Shown: positions 1 to 7,905 of the stretch, piece by piece | How the letters are laid out: each line of letters begins with the position of its first letter | How positions within the stretch are numbered: the first letter of the stretch is position 1 | DNA from: Sphingomonas sp. CBMAI 2297 | Lineage (GTDB): Bacteria > Pseudomonadota > Alphaproteobacteria > Sphingomonadales > Sphingomonadaceae | DNA: 64,000 nucleotides | NCBI RefSeq assembly: GCF_029870595.1 | Contig: NZ_JAPDIR010000005.1 | Coordinates: forward strand, 186,001-250,000 | Reading direction: 5' to 3' | Made by a program: the position numbers and the translations under genes | Notes under the pieces: model-generated | Databases searched by the model: none | What the model was told of the DNA's origin: nothing | What the model saw: only the letters and a program-made list of their open reading frames with translations

Positions 1-71
1 CGATCCATGCCCTCCAGGGCGCGGATCGCGGCGGCGGCGGCGCGACCCCCGACATCAAGGAGAAGGACTGA
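1..71 (+). CDS. trbL: C-terminal end of a conjugal transfer protein, probably TrbL (partial)
   Basis: Only the last 22 codons are in the window, in the frame ending at the TGA at 69-71, which overlaps the ATG of trbF. The visible tail is glycine-rich and charged (GADRGGGGATPDIKEKD). Nothing in these residues identifies the family. The TrbL assignment rests on position: in P-type and Tn4371-like conjugation operons trbL lies immediately before trbF, trbG and trbI. TrbL is the polytopic inner-membrane channel protein of the mating-pair apparatus, the VirB6 counterpart. Confidence 0.5.
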   Translation, partial: IHALQGADRGGGGATPDIKEKD

Positions 72-877
72 TGCGCTTCAAACGTGCCGTCCAGCGCTAC
101 GGGCGCACGGACGAACCCGAGACACCATACCGCCGCGCGGGCCAGCTCTGGGACGAGCGGATCGGCTCCGCCCGGGCCCAGGCGAGCAACTGGCGGCTGA
201 TGGCGTTCGGCGGACTTGTGCTGACCACCGGGCTGTCGAGCGCACTCGTCTGGCAGTCGATGCAGAGCCGTGTCGTCCCCTATGTCGTCGCGGTCGACAG
301 CCTCGGCCAGGCACAGGCAGTGTCTCCCGCTGCCGCCGAATACCGGCCGACCGATCCCCAGCTCGCCTGGTTCCTCGCGCGTTTCGTCACCGACATCCGG
401 GGCCGGTCGCTCGACGCCGTGCTGATGCGGGAGAACTGGCTTCAGGCCTATGACTTCACGTCGAAGCGCGGCGCCATCTTCCTCGGCGAATATGCCCGCT
501 CGGCGAACCCTTTCGCCGATGTCGGCGACAGGACCGTCTCGGTCCAGGTGACCAGCGTGGTCCGTGCGTCCGCGACGAGCTTCCAGGTGAAATGGGCCGA
601 GCGCGCCTATGACCGCGGGAGCCTTGCGGCCACGTCGCGCTGGACCGCGATCGTCACCGTCCTGCTCAAGCCGCCGCGCGACGCCGAGACGCTGCGCAGG
701 AACCCGCTCGGCCTCTATGTCGATGCGATCGACTGGAGCCGCGAGCTCGAGACCCCGGCCGACCATGCGCCGGCCACGGCGACGACGCCCGTGCCGGATC
801 CCGGCGTGCCCAGCGGATCGCCGCTCGATCCCAGCCTCGGCCAGCCCTCCCACGCCCAACCGGAGAATCGCCCATGA
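71..877 (+). CDS. trbF: Conjugal transfer protein TrbF (VirB8-like)
   Basis: The 268-residue protein matches the TrbF/VirB8 plan. It has a cytoplasmic N-terminus with the motif ETPYRRAGQLWDER, one membrane helix at about residues 45-65, and a periplasmic domain. The conserved block with NWLQAYDFTSKRG and the WxE stretch at KWAERAYDRG are visible. The C-terminus is proline-rich. TrbF is an inner-membrane scaffold that contacts TrbG and TrbI in the secretion channel. The ATG overlaps the preceding stop by one base, and the 3' end overlaps trbG by four bases (ATGA), so translation is coupled. It belongs to the conjugation operon of the element at the window's left edge. Confidence 0.9.
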   Translation: MRFKRAVQRYGRTDEPETPYRRAGQLWDERIGSARAQASNWRLMAFGGLVLTTGLSSALVWQSMQSRVVPYVVAVDSLGQAQAVSPAAAEYRPTDPQLAWFLARFVTDIRGRSLDAVLMRENWLQAYDFTSKRGAIFLGEYARSANPFADVGDRTVSVQVTSVVRASATSFQVKWAERAYDRGSLAATSRWTAIVTVLLKPPRDAETLRRNPLGLYVDAIDWSRELETPADHAPATATTPVPDPGVPSGSPLDPSLGQPSHAQPENRP

Positions 878-1824
878 ACCGCACCCTGCTTGCGGCGAGC
901 GCGCTCGTCGCTGTGCCCGCTTTCGCGCAGACCTCGCCACCCCAGCCGCCTCAGGCCGTCGCGGCGAGTCCGAGCCCGCCGTCGGTCGCGACCGCCATCG
1001 CGCCTTCCCCTTCGGTAGCGCGCCCCGTGGCCCCGCAGCGCCACAAACCGTCGCCGGCCGAGCTTCGGGTTCGCACCGCGAACGCGAAGGCGACCCAGGA
1101 GCCTGCGGCCCCGGCCTTCGTCAACGCCGTGCAGGTCTACCCCTATGGCGAGGGCGTCCTGTACCGCCTGTTCGCCGCGCCCGAGCGTGTCAGCGACATC
1201 GCCCTGCAGCCCGGAGAGGCGATCGTCTCGGTGGCGGCGGGCGACACGGCGCGCTGGACCGTCGGCGACACGACCAGCGGTGCCGGCGAGAGCAGGCGCG
1301 TCCATATCCTCGTAAAGCCTTTCGCCGCCGGGCTCTCGACCAACCTCGTCATCACCACCGACCGGCGCGCCTATCATCTGCAACTCGACAGTACGCCGGC
1401 CACCGCCATGGCCGCCTTGTCCTGGACCTATCCGCAGGACGAGATGATCGCGATCCGCCGCCAGCAGACGTCGGCGGAAGCGGCAAGGCCGGTCGCTTCG
1501 GGCCTCGCCGTCGAGCGGCTCGACTTCGGCTATGTCTTGACCGGCGACAAGCCGGCCTGGCGGCCGCTGCGCGCGTTCGACGACGGACGACAGACGTTCG
1601 TCGAGTTCCCGGCGAGCGTCGGCGTCGGCGAGGCGCCACCTCTGTTCGTCATTGGCGACAGGGGCGATGCGCAGCTCGTCAACTACCGGATGACCGGCCG
1701 CTTCTATGTGGTCGACCGGCTGTTCGACGCCGCCGAGCTTCGGCTGGGCACGAAGAAGCAGGCCGTGGTCCGCATCGTCCGGGTCGGCGCCGACCGAAGC
1801 CGGCGGCAGCGGAGGGCATCATGA
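874..1824 (+). CDS. trbG: P-type conjugative transfer protein TrbG (VirB9-like)
   Basis: A 316-residue secreted protein of the VirB9/TrbG/CagX family, which forms the outer-membrane-side ring of the type IV channel with TrbI. It begins with a clear signal peptide (about residues 1-19, ending AFAQ), then a proline- and alanine-rich linker. The N-terminal domain contains VYPYGEGVLYRLFAAPERVSDIALQ, and the C-terminal beta domain contains LDFGYVLTGDKPAWRP and the PPLFVI segment typical of VirB9 proteins. Length is normal. The start is fixed by a four-base overlap with trbF, and the stop overlaps the start of trbI. Confidence 0.92.
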   Translation: MNRTLLAASALVAVPAFAQTSPPQPPQAVAASPSPPSVATAIAPSPSVARPVAPQRHKPSPAELRVRTANAKATQEPAAPAFVNAVQVYPYGEGVLYRLFAAPERVSDIALQPGEAIVSVAAGDTARWTVGDTTSGAGESRRVHILVKPFAAGLSTNLVITTDRRAYHLQLDSTPATAMAALSWTYPQDEMIAIRRQQTSAEAARPVASGLAVERLDFGYVLTGDKPAWRPLRAFDDGRQTFVEFPASVGVGEAPPLFVIGDRGDAQLVNYRMTGRFYVVDRLFDAAELRLGTKKQAVVRIVRVGADRSRRQRRAS

Positions 1825-3044
1825 GCGAGACCGCGCCCGATGCCGCGACCTTGCCCAAGGTCGATCCCGAGACGCTGGTGCTGCGCGGCCGCCCGAACCG
1901 GATCATCCGCTTCCGTCGCGGCGCGATCATCGCGATCGCGGCGCTGGGATCGGCGGCGATCGTCGGGGTCACCTGGGTCGCGCTCAAGCCCGCGACCTTC
2001 CGGATCGTCGCCGGTGCCGAGGACCAGAAGGACATCGCCAACCATGCGCCCGACGAGGCCCTCGCCGGCGCGCCGAAAAGCTATGGCGACGTGCCCAGGC
2101 TCGGGCCGCCGCTCCCCGGCGATCTCGGGCGTCCGATCCTGCGCCGGCAGGAGGCGCTTGGCGGATTGCCGCCCGCCGGCTCTTCGGACCAGGCTGCGCA
2201 GGCGGCCGAGACCGAACGCCAGCGGCTTCTCGCCGAGCGCAAGGCGGCCCGCGAGTCTGGGATCATGATGCAGCTTGGCGCCACCGAGCACCCAGCCGGT
2301 GCTGCTCAGGCTTCTGCTGCGCCGGCCGCCGTTCCGGGTCGAGAACAGCAACCGACAACGATCGCGGTCGATCCAGCGCGGGATCCGGGCAACCAGCAGC
2401 GCAAGGCCGACTTCCTCGCCGGCAAGGACGAGACCGCCGACGTCAACCCGCACGCACTGGTGGCGCAGGTCTCGCCGTACACCCTGAGCGCCGGCAGCAT
2501 CATCGCCGCCAGCTTGATCACCGGTCTCAACTCGGACCTGCCCGGGCTCGTCACCGCGCAGGTGACCGAGAACGCCTATGACAGCGCCACCGGTCATATC
2601 CTGCTGGTTCCGCAGGGCGCCCGGCTAATCGGAAGCTACGACAGCGTCGTGGCCTATGGGCAAAGCCGGGCTCTGGTCGTCTGGCAGCGCATCGTCCTGC
2701 CGAACGGCAGCTCGATCCGGATCGACAATGTGCCCGCGACCGACATGGCCGGCTATGCCGGCCTTGCCGACAAGGTCGATGCCCATACCTGGCAGTTACT
2801 CAAGGGCGTGGCGCTGTCGACGCTGCTCGGCGTCGGCACCGAGCTGAGCCTGGGCGACAGCGAAAGCGACCTCGTCCGCGCGATCCGCGAATCCGCCCAG
2901 CAGGGCACGTCGCGCGCCGGCGACCAGATCGTCACCAAGAACCTCAACGTCCAGCCGACCATCAAGGTGCGACCCGGCTGGCCTCTCCGCGTCGTGGTGC
3001 ACAAGGACATCGTCCTCGCGCCATGGCCGGGCCAGGAGCAATAA
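1821..3044 (+). CDS. trbI: Conjugal transfer protein TrbI (VirB10-like)
   Basis: The 407-residue protein has the VirB10/TrbI layout. There is a short cytoplasmic N-terminus, one membrane helix at about residues 33-54, a proline- and glutamine-rich periplasmic linker, and a conserved C-terminal domain. That domain includes SPYTLSAGSIIAASLITGLNSDLPG, LLVPQGARLIGSYDS and the Val-Val-His-Lys-Asp end. TrbI spans the envelope and couples ATPase energy to the outer pore. The ATG at 1821 overlaps the trbG stop and gives the usual N-terminus. A longer in-frame reading from 609 is only read-through of trbF and trbG DNA. Confidence 0.93.
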   Translation: MSETAPDAATLPKVDPETLVLRGRPNRIIRFRRGAIIAIAALGSAAIVGVTWVALKPATFRIVAGAEDQKDIANHAPDEALAGAPKSYGDVPRLGPPLPGDLGRPILRRQEALGGLPPAGSSDQAAQAAETERQRLLAERKAARESGIMMQLGATEHPAGAAQASAAPAAVPGREQQPTTIAVDPARDPGNQQRKADFLAGKDETADVNPHALVAQVSPYTLSAGSIIAASLITGLNSDLPGLVTAQVTENAYDSATGHILLVPQGARLIGSYDSVVAYGQSRALVVWQRIVLPNGSSIRIDNVPATDMAGYAGLADKVDAHTWQLLKGVALSTLLGVGTELSLGDSESDLVRAIRESAQQGTSRAGDQIVTKNLNVQPTIKVRPGWPLRVVVHKDIVLAPWPGQEQ

Positions 3045-3045
3045 G

Positions 3046-3258
3046 ATGCCTGACCTCAAGCTCGCGCAACTTCCCGACCGTACACCGGTCAAGCTCGGCG
3101 TCTCGGTGATGCCGGACCTGCACCAAGCGCTCAGCGACTATGCCGCGCTCTACGCCCAGGCCTATGGCCGGGAGGAGTCGGTCGCGGACCTCATCCCGGC
3201 GATGCTCTCCGCGTTTCTCGAGAGCGATCGCGCCTTCAGCAAGGGGAGGTCGAAATGA
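3046..3258 (+). CDS. DUF2274 family protein
   Basis: A 70-residue protein starting one base after the trbI stop, so part of the same operon. It contains the PDLHQALSDYAALYAQAYGREESVADLIPAML block characteristic of DUF2274 proteins. These are known almost only as the gene after trbI in Tn4371-like and related conjugative elements. It looks all-helical, without membrane segments, and may be a ribbon-helix-helix-like or accessory regulatory protein. No function is established. Its presence supports assigning this region to an integrative conjugative element rather than a plasmid tra locus. Confidence 0.85.
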   Translation: MPDLKLAQLPDRTPVKLGVSVMPDLHQALSDYAALYAQAYGREESVADLIPAMLSAFLESDRAFSKGRSK

Positions 3259-3455
3259 GCCGGCATGCTCTGGAGCCCAATGAAGCAACGCTGGAGCCGA
3301 TCAGCGTGCGGATTTCCACCGCCGTCAGGATCACCGGCATCTGTCGCTCCACGATCTACGAACTCATCGGCGACGGGACGATAGAGACCGTGAAGATCGG
3401 GCGATCGACCTTCATCCTCTATCCGAGCCTGAAGCGCCTGTTCGAGCGGAGCTGA
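3255..3455 (+). CDS. AlpA/excisionase-like helix-turn-helix DNA-binding protein
   Basis: A 66-residue protein whose ATG overlaps the DUF2274 stop by four bases. The centre reads STAVRITGICRSTIYELIGDG followed by TIETVKIGRSTFILYPSL, the winged helix-turn-helix pattern of AlpA/MerR-like excisionases (helix, YELI, then a beta hairpin with G-R-S/T). Such proteins direct excision or regulate the integrase of mobile elements. Last gene of the trb operon, 675 bp from the integrase stop and converging with the phosphatase gene. Whether it is a true excisionase or only a regulator cannot be told from sequence. Confidence 0.8.
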   Translation: MSRHALEPNEATLEPISVRISTAVRITGICRSTIYELIGDGTIETVKIGRSTFILYPSLKRLFERS

Positions 3456-3462
3456 CGATAAG

Positions 3463-3493
3463 GCCGGGCACCCGCTCCAACGTGGTGCCCGGC
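3463..3493. terminator. Bidirectional hairpin between convergent genes
   Basis: GCCGGGCACC and GGTGCCCGGC form a 10-bp stem with a loop of about 10 nt between the stop codons of the AlpA-like gene and the convergent phosphatase gene. There is no strong T tract on either side, so rho-independent termination is only likely. Confidence 0.55.
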
Positions 3494-3494
3494 G

Positions 3495-4088
3495 CTATTG
3501 ATCGCTATCGATCGGCGGAACTTGCGCATACAGATGCGCGGCCCGCCGCACGAAGGCGGCACGGTCGCGGCGCGCCTGTAGAACCCTTGGGGTTCGTTCC
3601 TGCCAGTCGGCTACGGCCGACACGAGTGCGCCGTTTCTGCCCAGGATCTCGTCCGCCAGCTTCACGACTACGAGATTCGGCGTAGCTTCCGGGCGGATGT
3701 CGAGCAGGTCGGCGAGCGCCTTTTCCTCACTACCGGCCCCGAGGCGCGAAGCCAGGATCGCAAGCGCGATCCCGGCAGACCTGCCCACGCCGTGATAGCA
3801 ATGAACCAGCAGCGAGCCTGCTTCGTGCGCCTGCGCGAAGGCGAGTGCATCGATGACTTGCTGTCGTGTCGCCACGCGAATTCCGAGACTGTCGTCATCG
3901 ACATCCTCGAATTGCAGCACCAAGTGCGCTGGCATCGGCTGCGCCGAAAAGCGCAGCCGATCCGGCAGGCGGCACCCCGGGTCCTCGAGGGTGATGACAG
4001 CGTCGTAGCGGCGCTTGTGCTTCCTGGCCTGAGCGAGGCTCGAGACCGCGAGGGTCCCTCGTTCGGGCGCTTTTATAGGTGTGGACAT
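3495..4088 (-). CDS. Tyrosine/dual-specificity protein phosphatase family protein
   Basis: A 197-residue cytoplasmic protein with the cysteine phosphatase signature HCYHGVGRSAG (nucleophile Cys97, Arg103 in the C-x5-R loop). An acidic stretch EDVDDD at about 61-66 could supply the general acid. The fold therefore predicts hydrolysis of phosphotyrosine or another phosphate ester. The start is the ATG at 4088; the reading frame runs further upstream into the integrase end without sensible protein. It lies inside the integrated element, between the conjugation operon and the integrase, both transcribed leftward here. It is therefore cargo or a regulator of the element. The substrate is unknown. 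Confidence 0.82.
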   Translation of the reverse strand: MSTPIKAPERGTLAVSSLAQARKHKRRYDAVITLEDPGCRLPDRLRFSAQPMPAHLVLQFEDVDDDSLGIRVATRQQVIDALAFAQAHEAGSLLVHCYHGVGRSAGIALAILASRLGAGSEEKALADLLDIRPEATPNLVVVKLADEILGRNGALVSAVADWQERTPRVLQARRDRAAFVRRAAHLYAQVPPIDSDQ

Positions 4089-4129
4089 GCCTGCTCCAGG
4101 ATCCAGTGCTGTAGTGGCCTTCGCATCGA

Positions 4130-5392
4130 TTATTGCGATCGCGCACCGCGCCGGGCGAAGTCGACAGTCACTACCTTGCTGTCTCCGGTAGGCTTGGCAC
4201 CATCGTCGCCCAGGCGAAGCTGGTCGAGATAGTCTGACCAATGTTGCATCATGCGCACGCGCTCCTCCCAATACTGGCCGCGCGCATAGGCGCGTCGCAC
4301 GCCGTTATTCTCCATATGGGCGAGTTGACGCTCGATCGCGTCGGGGTTCCATAACCCCATCTCGTTGAGCAGCGTCGCGGCCATCGCACGGAAGCCGTGC
4401 GCGGTCATCTCGCTGCCGCTATAGCCCATCCGCCGGAGCGCGAAGGTGACGGTGTTCTCCGACATGGGGCGCTTCCAGGTATGGGAGGCCGGGAACACAT
4501 AGGGGCTGTGGCCGGTCAGCGGACGGATCTCGTCGAGCAGGTCGAGCACCTGCCGCGACAGCGGCACCTGATGCGGCCAGCGCATCTTCATCTTCTCCGC
4601 CGGGATCGACCAGACCGCGCGATCCAGGTCGAACTCGCTCCATTCGGCTCGGCGCAGCTCTCCAGGGCGCACGAAGACGTGCGGCGTCATCCGCAGCGCG
4701 AGCTTGGTGATCGCGTATCCGGGGCAATCGTCGATGTCCCGGAGCAACTTGCCCACTTCCTTCGGCCGCGTGATCGCGGCGAAGTGCTTGGTCTTGGGAA
4801 CGATGATCGCGCCGCGCAGGTCGCGGGCGACGTCGACCTTCGCGCGCCCGGTGGCGATCCCGTATCGAAAGACGCGGCTGATCACGCTGCGCATGCGGCG
4901 TGCGCTTTCATAGCGCCCCGTCGCCTCGATCTTGCGCAGGACCGCCAGTACTTCCTGCACCTCGATCTCGTGGAGCGGGAGGTGGCCGAGAAACGGATAG
5001 ACCTTCTCCAGCAGCCAGCGCACCTTGCTGAGCGTCACCTCCGCGCGCTCCTCTCGCGTTATCTTGACGAACCACTCCTCGGCGACGCCCTTGAAGGTGA
5101 TGTTCTCGTCGATCTGCGCGCGCAGCTTGCGACGCTGCTTCTCGACAAAGGGATCGATGCCATCGGCCACCATCTTTCGTGCGGAATCGCGCTTGTCGCG
5201 CGCCTCGGCGAGACTGACTTCCGGCCAGACGCCGAGCGCTAGCGCCCGTTGCTTGCCAAGGAATCGGTAGCTCAAGCGCCAGTATTTAGCGCCGTTGGGC
5301 ATCACTAGGAGGTAGAGGGATCGGCCGTCGCCGAGCTTGTATGCCTTGGCCCGGGGCTGGGCGTTCCTGATCGCGAGTGCGGTAAGAGCCAT
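4130..5392 (-). CDS. int: P4-type tyrosine recombinase (site-specific integrase)
   Basis: The 420-residue protein has the three-part architecture of P4/CP4 integrases. An N-terminal DUF4102 arm-binding domain (residues 1-90, GDGRSLYLLVMPNGAKYWR) is followed by a core-binding domain (about 97-190) and a catalytic domain. Visible catalytic residues are Arg242 (RPGELRR), His332 and Arg335 (HGFR), and Tyr369 (RRAYARGQY). The ATG at 5392 is chosen because it gives the canonical N-terminus; the frame runs on through tRNA-Leu, which is not coding. The gene starts 166 bp from the 3' end of tRNA-Leu, the normal arrangement for tRNA-targeting integrases. It would catalyse integration and excision of the element to its left. 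Confidence 0.95.
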   Translation of the reverse strand: MALTALAIRNAQPRAKAYKLGDGRSLYLLVMPNGAKYWRLSYRFLGKQRALALGVWPEVSLAEARDKRDSARKMVADGIDPFVEKQRRKLRAQIDENITFKGVAEEWFVKITREERAEVTLSKVRWLLEKVYPFLGHLPLHEIEVQEVLAVLRKIEATGRYESARRMRSVISRVFRYGIATGRAKVDVARDLRGAIIVPKTKHFAAITRPKEVGKLLRDIDDCPGYAITKLALRMTPHVFVRPGELRRAEWSEFDLDRAVWSIPAEKMKMRWPHQVPLSRQVLDLLDEIRPLTGHSPYVFPASHTWKRPMSENTVTFALRRMGYSGSEMTAHGFRAMAATLLNEMGLWNPDAIERQLAHMENNGVRRAYARGQYWEERVRMMQHWSDYLDQLRLGDDGAKPTGDSKVVTVDFARRGARSQ

Positions 5393-5557
5393 GTTGGTAT
5401 CTCCGTCCGAAAACGGGTGGATCCAGGGCCGAAATAGACCAACAAAAGCGTTGGTATCTCGGCGGACCCGCCCAAATCTCGTCGGAAAGATATTTGGAAA
5501 AAGGCTTTTTACCCAGCCACTTACGCGACGCTGATGGACGTCAATGGACCGGGAAAA

Positions 5558-5580
5558 TGGTGCCCAGAAGAGGACTCGAA
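5558..5580 (-). other. Probable attachment site at the 3' end of tRNA-Leu
   Basis: The 3' part of the tRNA-Leu gene, including encoded CCA, faces the integrase and the element. P4-type integrases usually recombine in such tRNA 3' ends, leaving an intact tRNA on one side and a short direct copy at the far end. The far copy should lie left of this window, so the exact repeat length cannot be read here. Confidence 0.55.
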
Positions 5581-5644
5581 CCTCCACGCCCTTGCGAGCG
5601 CCAGCACCTGAAGCTGGTGCGTCTACCAATTCCGCCATCTGGGC
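5558..5644 (-). tRNA. tRNA-Leu (anticodon CAG)
   Basis: Read on the minus strand it starts GCCCAGATGGCGGAATTGG. It has the long variable arm of a class II tRNA, an anticodon loop TTCAGGT (CAG), the T arm GGTTCGAGTCC, and an acceptor TCTGGGC-A-CCA that pairs with GCCCAGA. CCA is encoded (5558-5560). This is the target of the adjacent integrase. Confidence 0.97.
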
Positions 5645-5864
5645 ACGGGGTAGGCGAGCGCCTCTACGGGGCACCCAATCCGCTGTCAACCGCTCCAAAA
5701 ACAATTTGTGATCAGATTGTCGCGCTCGGCGAAATGCGCGCTCGCCCGCTGGATCCGCCCGCGCCAACGCCCGCCGCGACCAAGCCCATGCGCACGCTAT
5801 GCAGGCCGCCACCCGGCCGAACGCCCGTTCGCCAGGAAACTCTCGCCGATGTCGTGGAAAGCTA

Positions 5865-5940
5865 TGGTGCCGCCTACAGGACTCGAACCTGTGACCCCCG
5901 CATTACGAATGCGATGCTCTACCAGCTGAGCTAAGGCGGC
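5865..5940 (-). tRNA. tRNA-Thr (anticodon CGT)
   Basis: The 76-nt cloverleaf on the minus strand begins GCCGCCTTAGCTCAGCTGG, with an anticodon loop TTCGTAA (CGT), the T arm GGTTCGAGTCC, and an acceptor AGGCGGC followed by ACCA. CCA is encoded at 5865-5867. Confidence 0.97.
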
Positions 5941-6128
5941 CAACCAAGGGGCGCGAAGCCCCGAAGGAGCGGCGCGCTTACCAGCATGTTTCCTAGCTGA
6001 CAAGCGTTGCGAAAGCCTTGCCGCCGACAAGCCCGGAAAAGCGCCGCCTTTACGCGTCGTTTACCACACAGCGTGCACAAGCGGTTCCACGAATATGTGG
6101 GGCGACCGCCCCGAGTGGAGCATTTGGC

Positions 6129-7427
6129 ATGGACATGGCGCGCGGCATCAACCACCCGCTCGACTCGAACCCCCAGGGCGAGGCGGCGGACGAGGCCGTA
6201 AACGACCGCGAGCTGGCGATCGGCACCGACGAGCGCCGCATGCACGTGCGCGCCTATAATCACTGGGTCTCGCTGCTCCGCGGCCGCGCCTATCCGTCGA
6301 TCGAGGATCTCGATCCGGACAACATCATGGACTTCGGCGCGCACAGCGTGCTGCTCGATTTCTCCAAGGGCGTCGACGATCCCGCGATTCGCTTCCTCGG
6401 CCGCGCGCTGCGCGAGGAGACCGGGCTCGACACCTCGATCACCCATGTCGCCCAGGTGCCCAGCCGCTCGCTGCTGTCGCGCCTGACCGACCATTATCTC
6501 CAGATCATCGCCAATCGCGCCCCGATCGGCTTCGAGGCCGAGTTCGTCGGCACGCGCGGGCACAACACCCTCTATCGCGGCATCCTGATGCCCTTCTCGT
6601 CCGGCACGGATGCGGAAGAGGACAGGATCGACTTCATCTATGGCGTGATCAACTGGAAGGAACTGGTCGACGCCGAGACCCAGGCGAAGCTCGAGGCCGA
6701 GGTGGAGGAATCCCGCCGCACCGCACCGCGCAGCCTGGCCGCCGCGCCGGTCTGGGCCGACGGGCCGAGCGCCGGCTTCGACACGCCGGCCGCGCCCGCC
6801 GGGGAAGCCCCGGCCGCCGATTCGCCCGCCGCCGTCGCTTCGAGCCTGGCCGACAAGCTGCTGCTCGCCCGCGAATCGGCCGCCGCCGCCCGCGCTTCGG
6901 ACACGCGCAGCCGCTCGGCGCTCTATCGCGCGCTCGCCCGCGCCTATGATTTCGCGCTCGCCGCCGATGACGATGCGGAGAGCTATGCCGCGCTGCTCGC
7001 CGATGCCGGGCTCACCGTCCAGGCGCGCGCGCCGATGACGCCCGCCGTCAAGCTCGTCTTCGGCGCCGACTATGACAAGACCCGCATCACGGAATTCGCC
7101 GCCGTGCTCGCCCATGCCCGGCGCGTCGCGGTGCCGCAGGGCGGGCTCGACGCCTTTCTCGATGCGGCCGAGGGCGGCATCAAGGGCGTGGTGAAGGCCG
7201 AGCGCGCCCATCGCCGCCCGGCACCCCGGCCCGATCGCTTCGCCCAGATCGCCGCCGAGCTGCGCAGCCGCCCGCCGCTCGCCCATGTCGACATCGCGCT
7301 CGACCTGCCCGCGGACAGCGAGTTCGTGGTGCTGCTCGCCCGCGCCGGCAAGCAGGGCCTGGATATCGTGGCGAGAGTCGAGGACAGTCCGCTCACCGAG
7401 CGCGCCGTCCGCAAGGCCGCGGCCTAA
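6129..7427 (+). CDS. PAS-domain protein
   Basis: A soluble 432-residue protein. The region of about residues 35-190 (NHWVSLLRGRAYPSIEDLDPDNIMDFG, then ALREETGLDTSI and the paired RGILMPFS and IDFIYGVINW strands) fits a PAS-like sensory fold widespread in sphingomonads. The remainder is alanine-rich and low-complexity, then a helical C-terminal half without recognised catalytic motif. The ATG at 6129 is preferred to an in-frame start at 6018 because residues upstream do not look protein-like. No kinase, GGDEF or HTH domain is visible, so the output is unknown. It stands alone, followed by a repeat-containing spacer. Confidence 0.7.
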   Translation: MDMARGINHPLDSNPQGEAADEAVNDRELAIGTDERRMHVRAYNHWVSLLRGRAYPSIEDLDPDNIMDFGAHSVLLDFSKGVDDPAIRFLGRALREETGLDTSITHVAQVPSRSLLSRLTDHYLQIIANRAPIGFEAEFVGTRGHNTLYRGILMPFSSGTDAEEDRIDFIYGVINWKELVDAETQAKLEAEVEESRRTAPRSLAAAPVWADGPSAGFDTPAAPAGEAPAADSPAAVASSLADKLLLARESAAAARASDTRSRSALYRALARAYDFALAADDDAESYAALLADAGLTVQARAPMTPAVKLVFGADYDKTRITEFAAVLAHARRVAVPQGGLDAFLDAAEGGIKGVVKAERAHRRPAPRPDRFAQIAAELRSRPPLAHVDIALDLPADSEFVVLLARAGKQGLDIVARVEDSPLTERAVRKAAA

Positions 7428-7905
7428 ATACCTGGCCGAGGCCTTGTTCCCGCATTTCTGCACGGCGCGCCGGCCGGCTCGCGGAAGGTCACGAAGGCCA
7501 TGCCGGCGGCGCGTTCCCCGAGCGGCCTATTTTCCCTAACTTCCCGGGAATGCCGCGCATCTCGCAACTTCCTTGCGCGAGCATGATCCTATCTTGCCAA
7601 CGGGTCAAAGAGCGGCCGAGCCCCAGACCCGGCTGCGTCAGGCAAGCAGGCGAAATCCTACTTTGCAAGCGGCACCGCGTTGTCCGCCGCCAGGCCGGCA
7701 TCGAATACGGACCCTGGGTTGAAAACCTGAACAAGCGTTTGAGATTACTTCCGTCATCCCCGCGCCCGCCGCCGCCGCGAAGGCGGGCGCCGCCATGTGT
7801 CCCGCCGACACTTTCGTTCGCTTCCGCAACAATGTCGGCAAATTTGTAATTTTCTTACGGAACGAGTCTTGAGCCGGTCACCGCGGAAGCGTAGGCGGTA
7901 CTGCC
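7428..7905. repeat. Intergenic dispersed-repeat region (copy A of the 29-bp motif)
   Basis: A 478-bp gap without a credible gene. It holds three motifs found elsewhere in the window. At 7645-7673 is the conserved motif AGCAGGCGAAATCC, then TACTTTGCAAGCGGC. At 7717-7743 is GGTTGAAAACC, then AACAAGCGTTTGA. At about 7752 a CGTCATCCCCGCG palindrome half begins. The upstream part (about 7550-7610) resembles 24388-24450. The last 50 bp are AT-rich and probably hold the promoter of the dehydrogenase gene. Confidence 0.7.

Noticed and set aside
609..1820. Long N-terminal extension of trbI
   Set aside because: It reads through trbF and trbG in another frame; the ATG at 1821 with a four-base overlap is the real start.
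5393..5812. N-terminal extension of the integrase frame through tRNA-Leu
   Set aside because: The added residues are translated tRNA and intergenic DNA; the ATG at 5392 gives the canonical integrase start.
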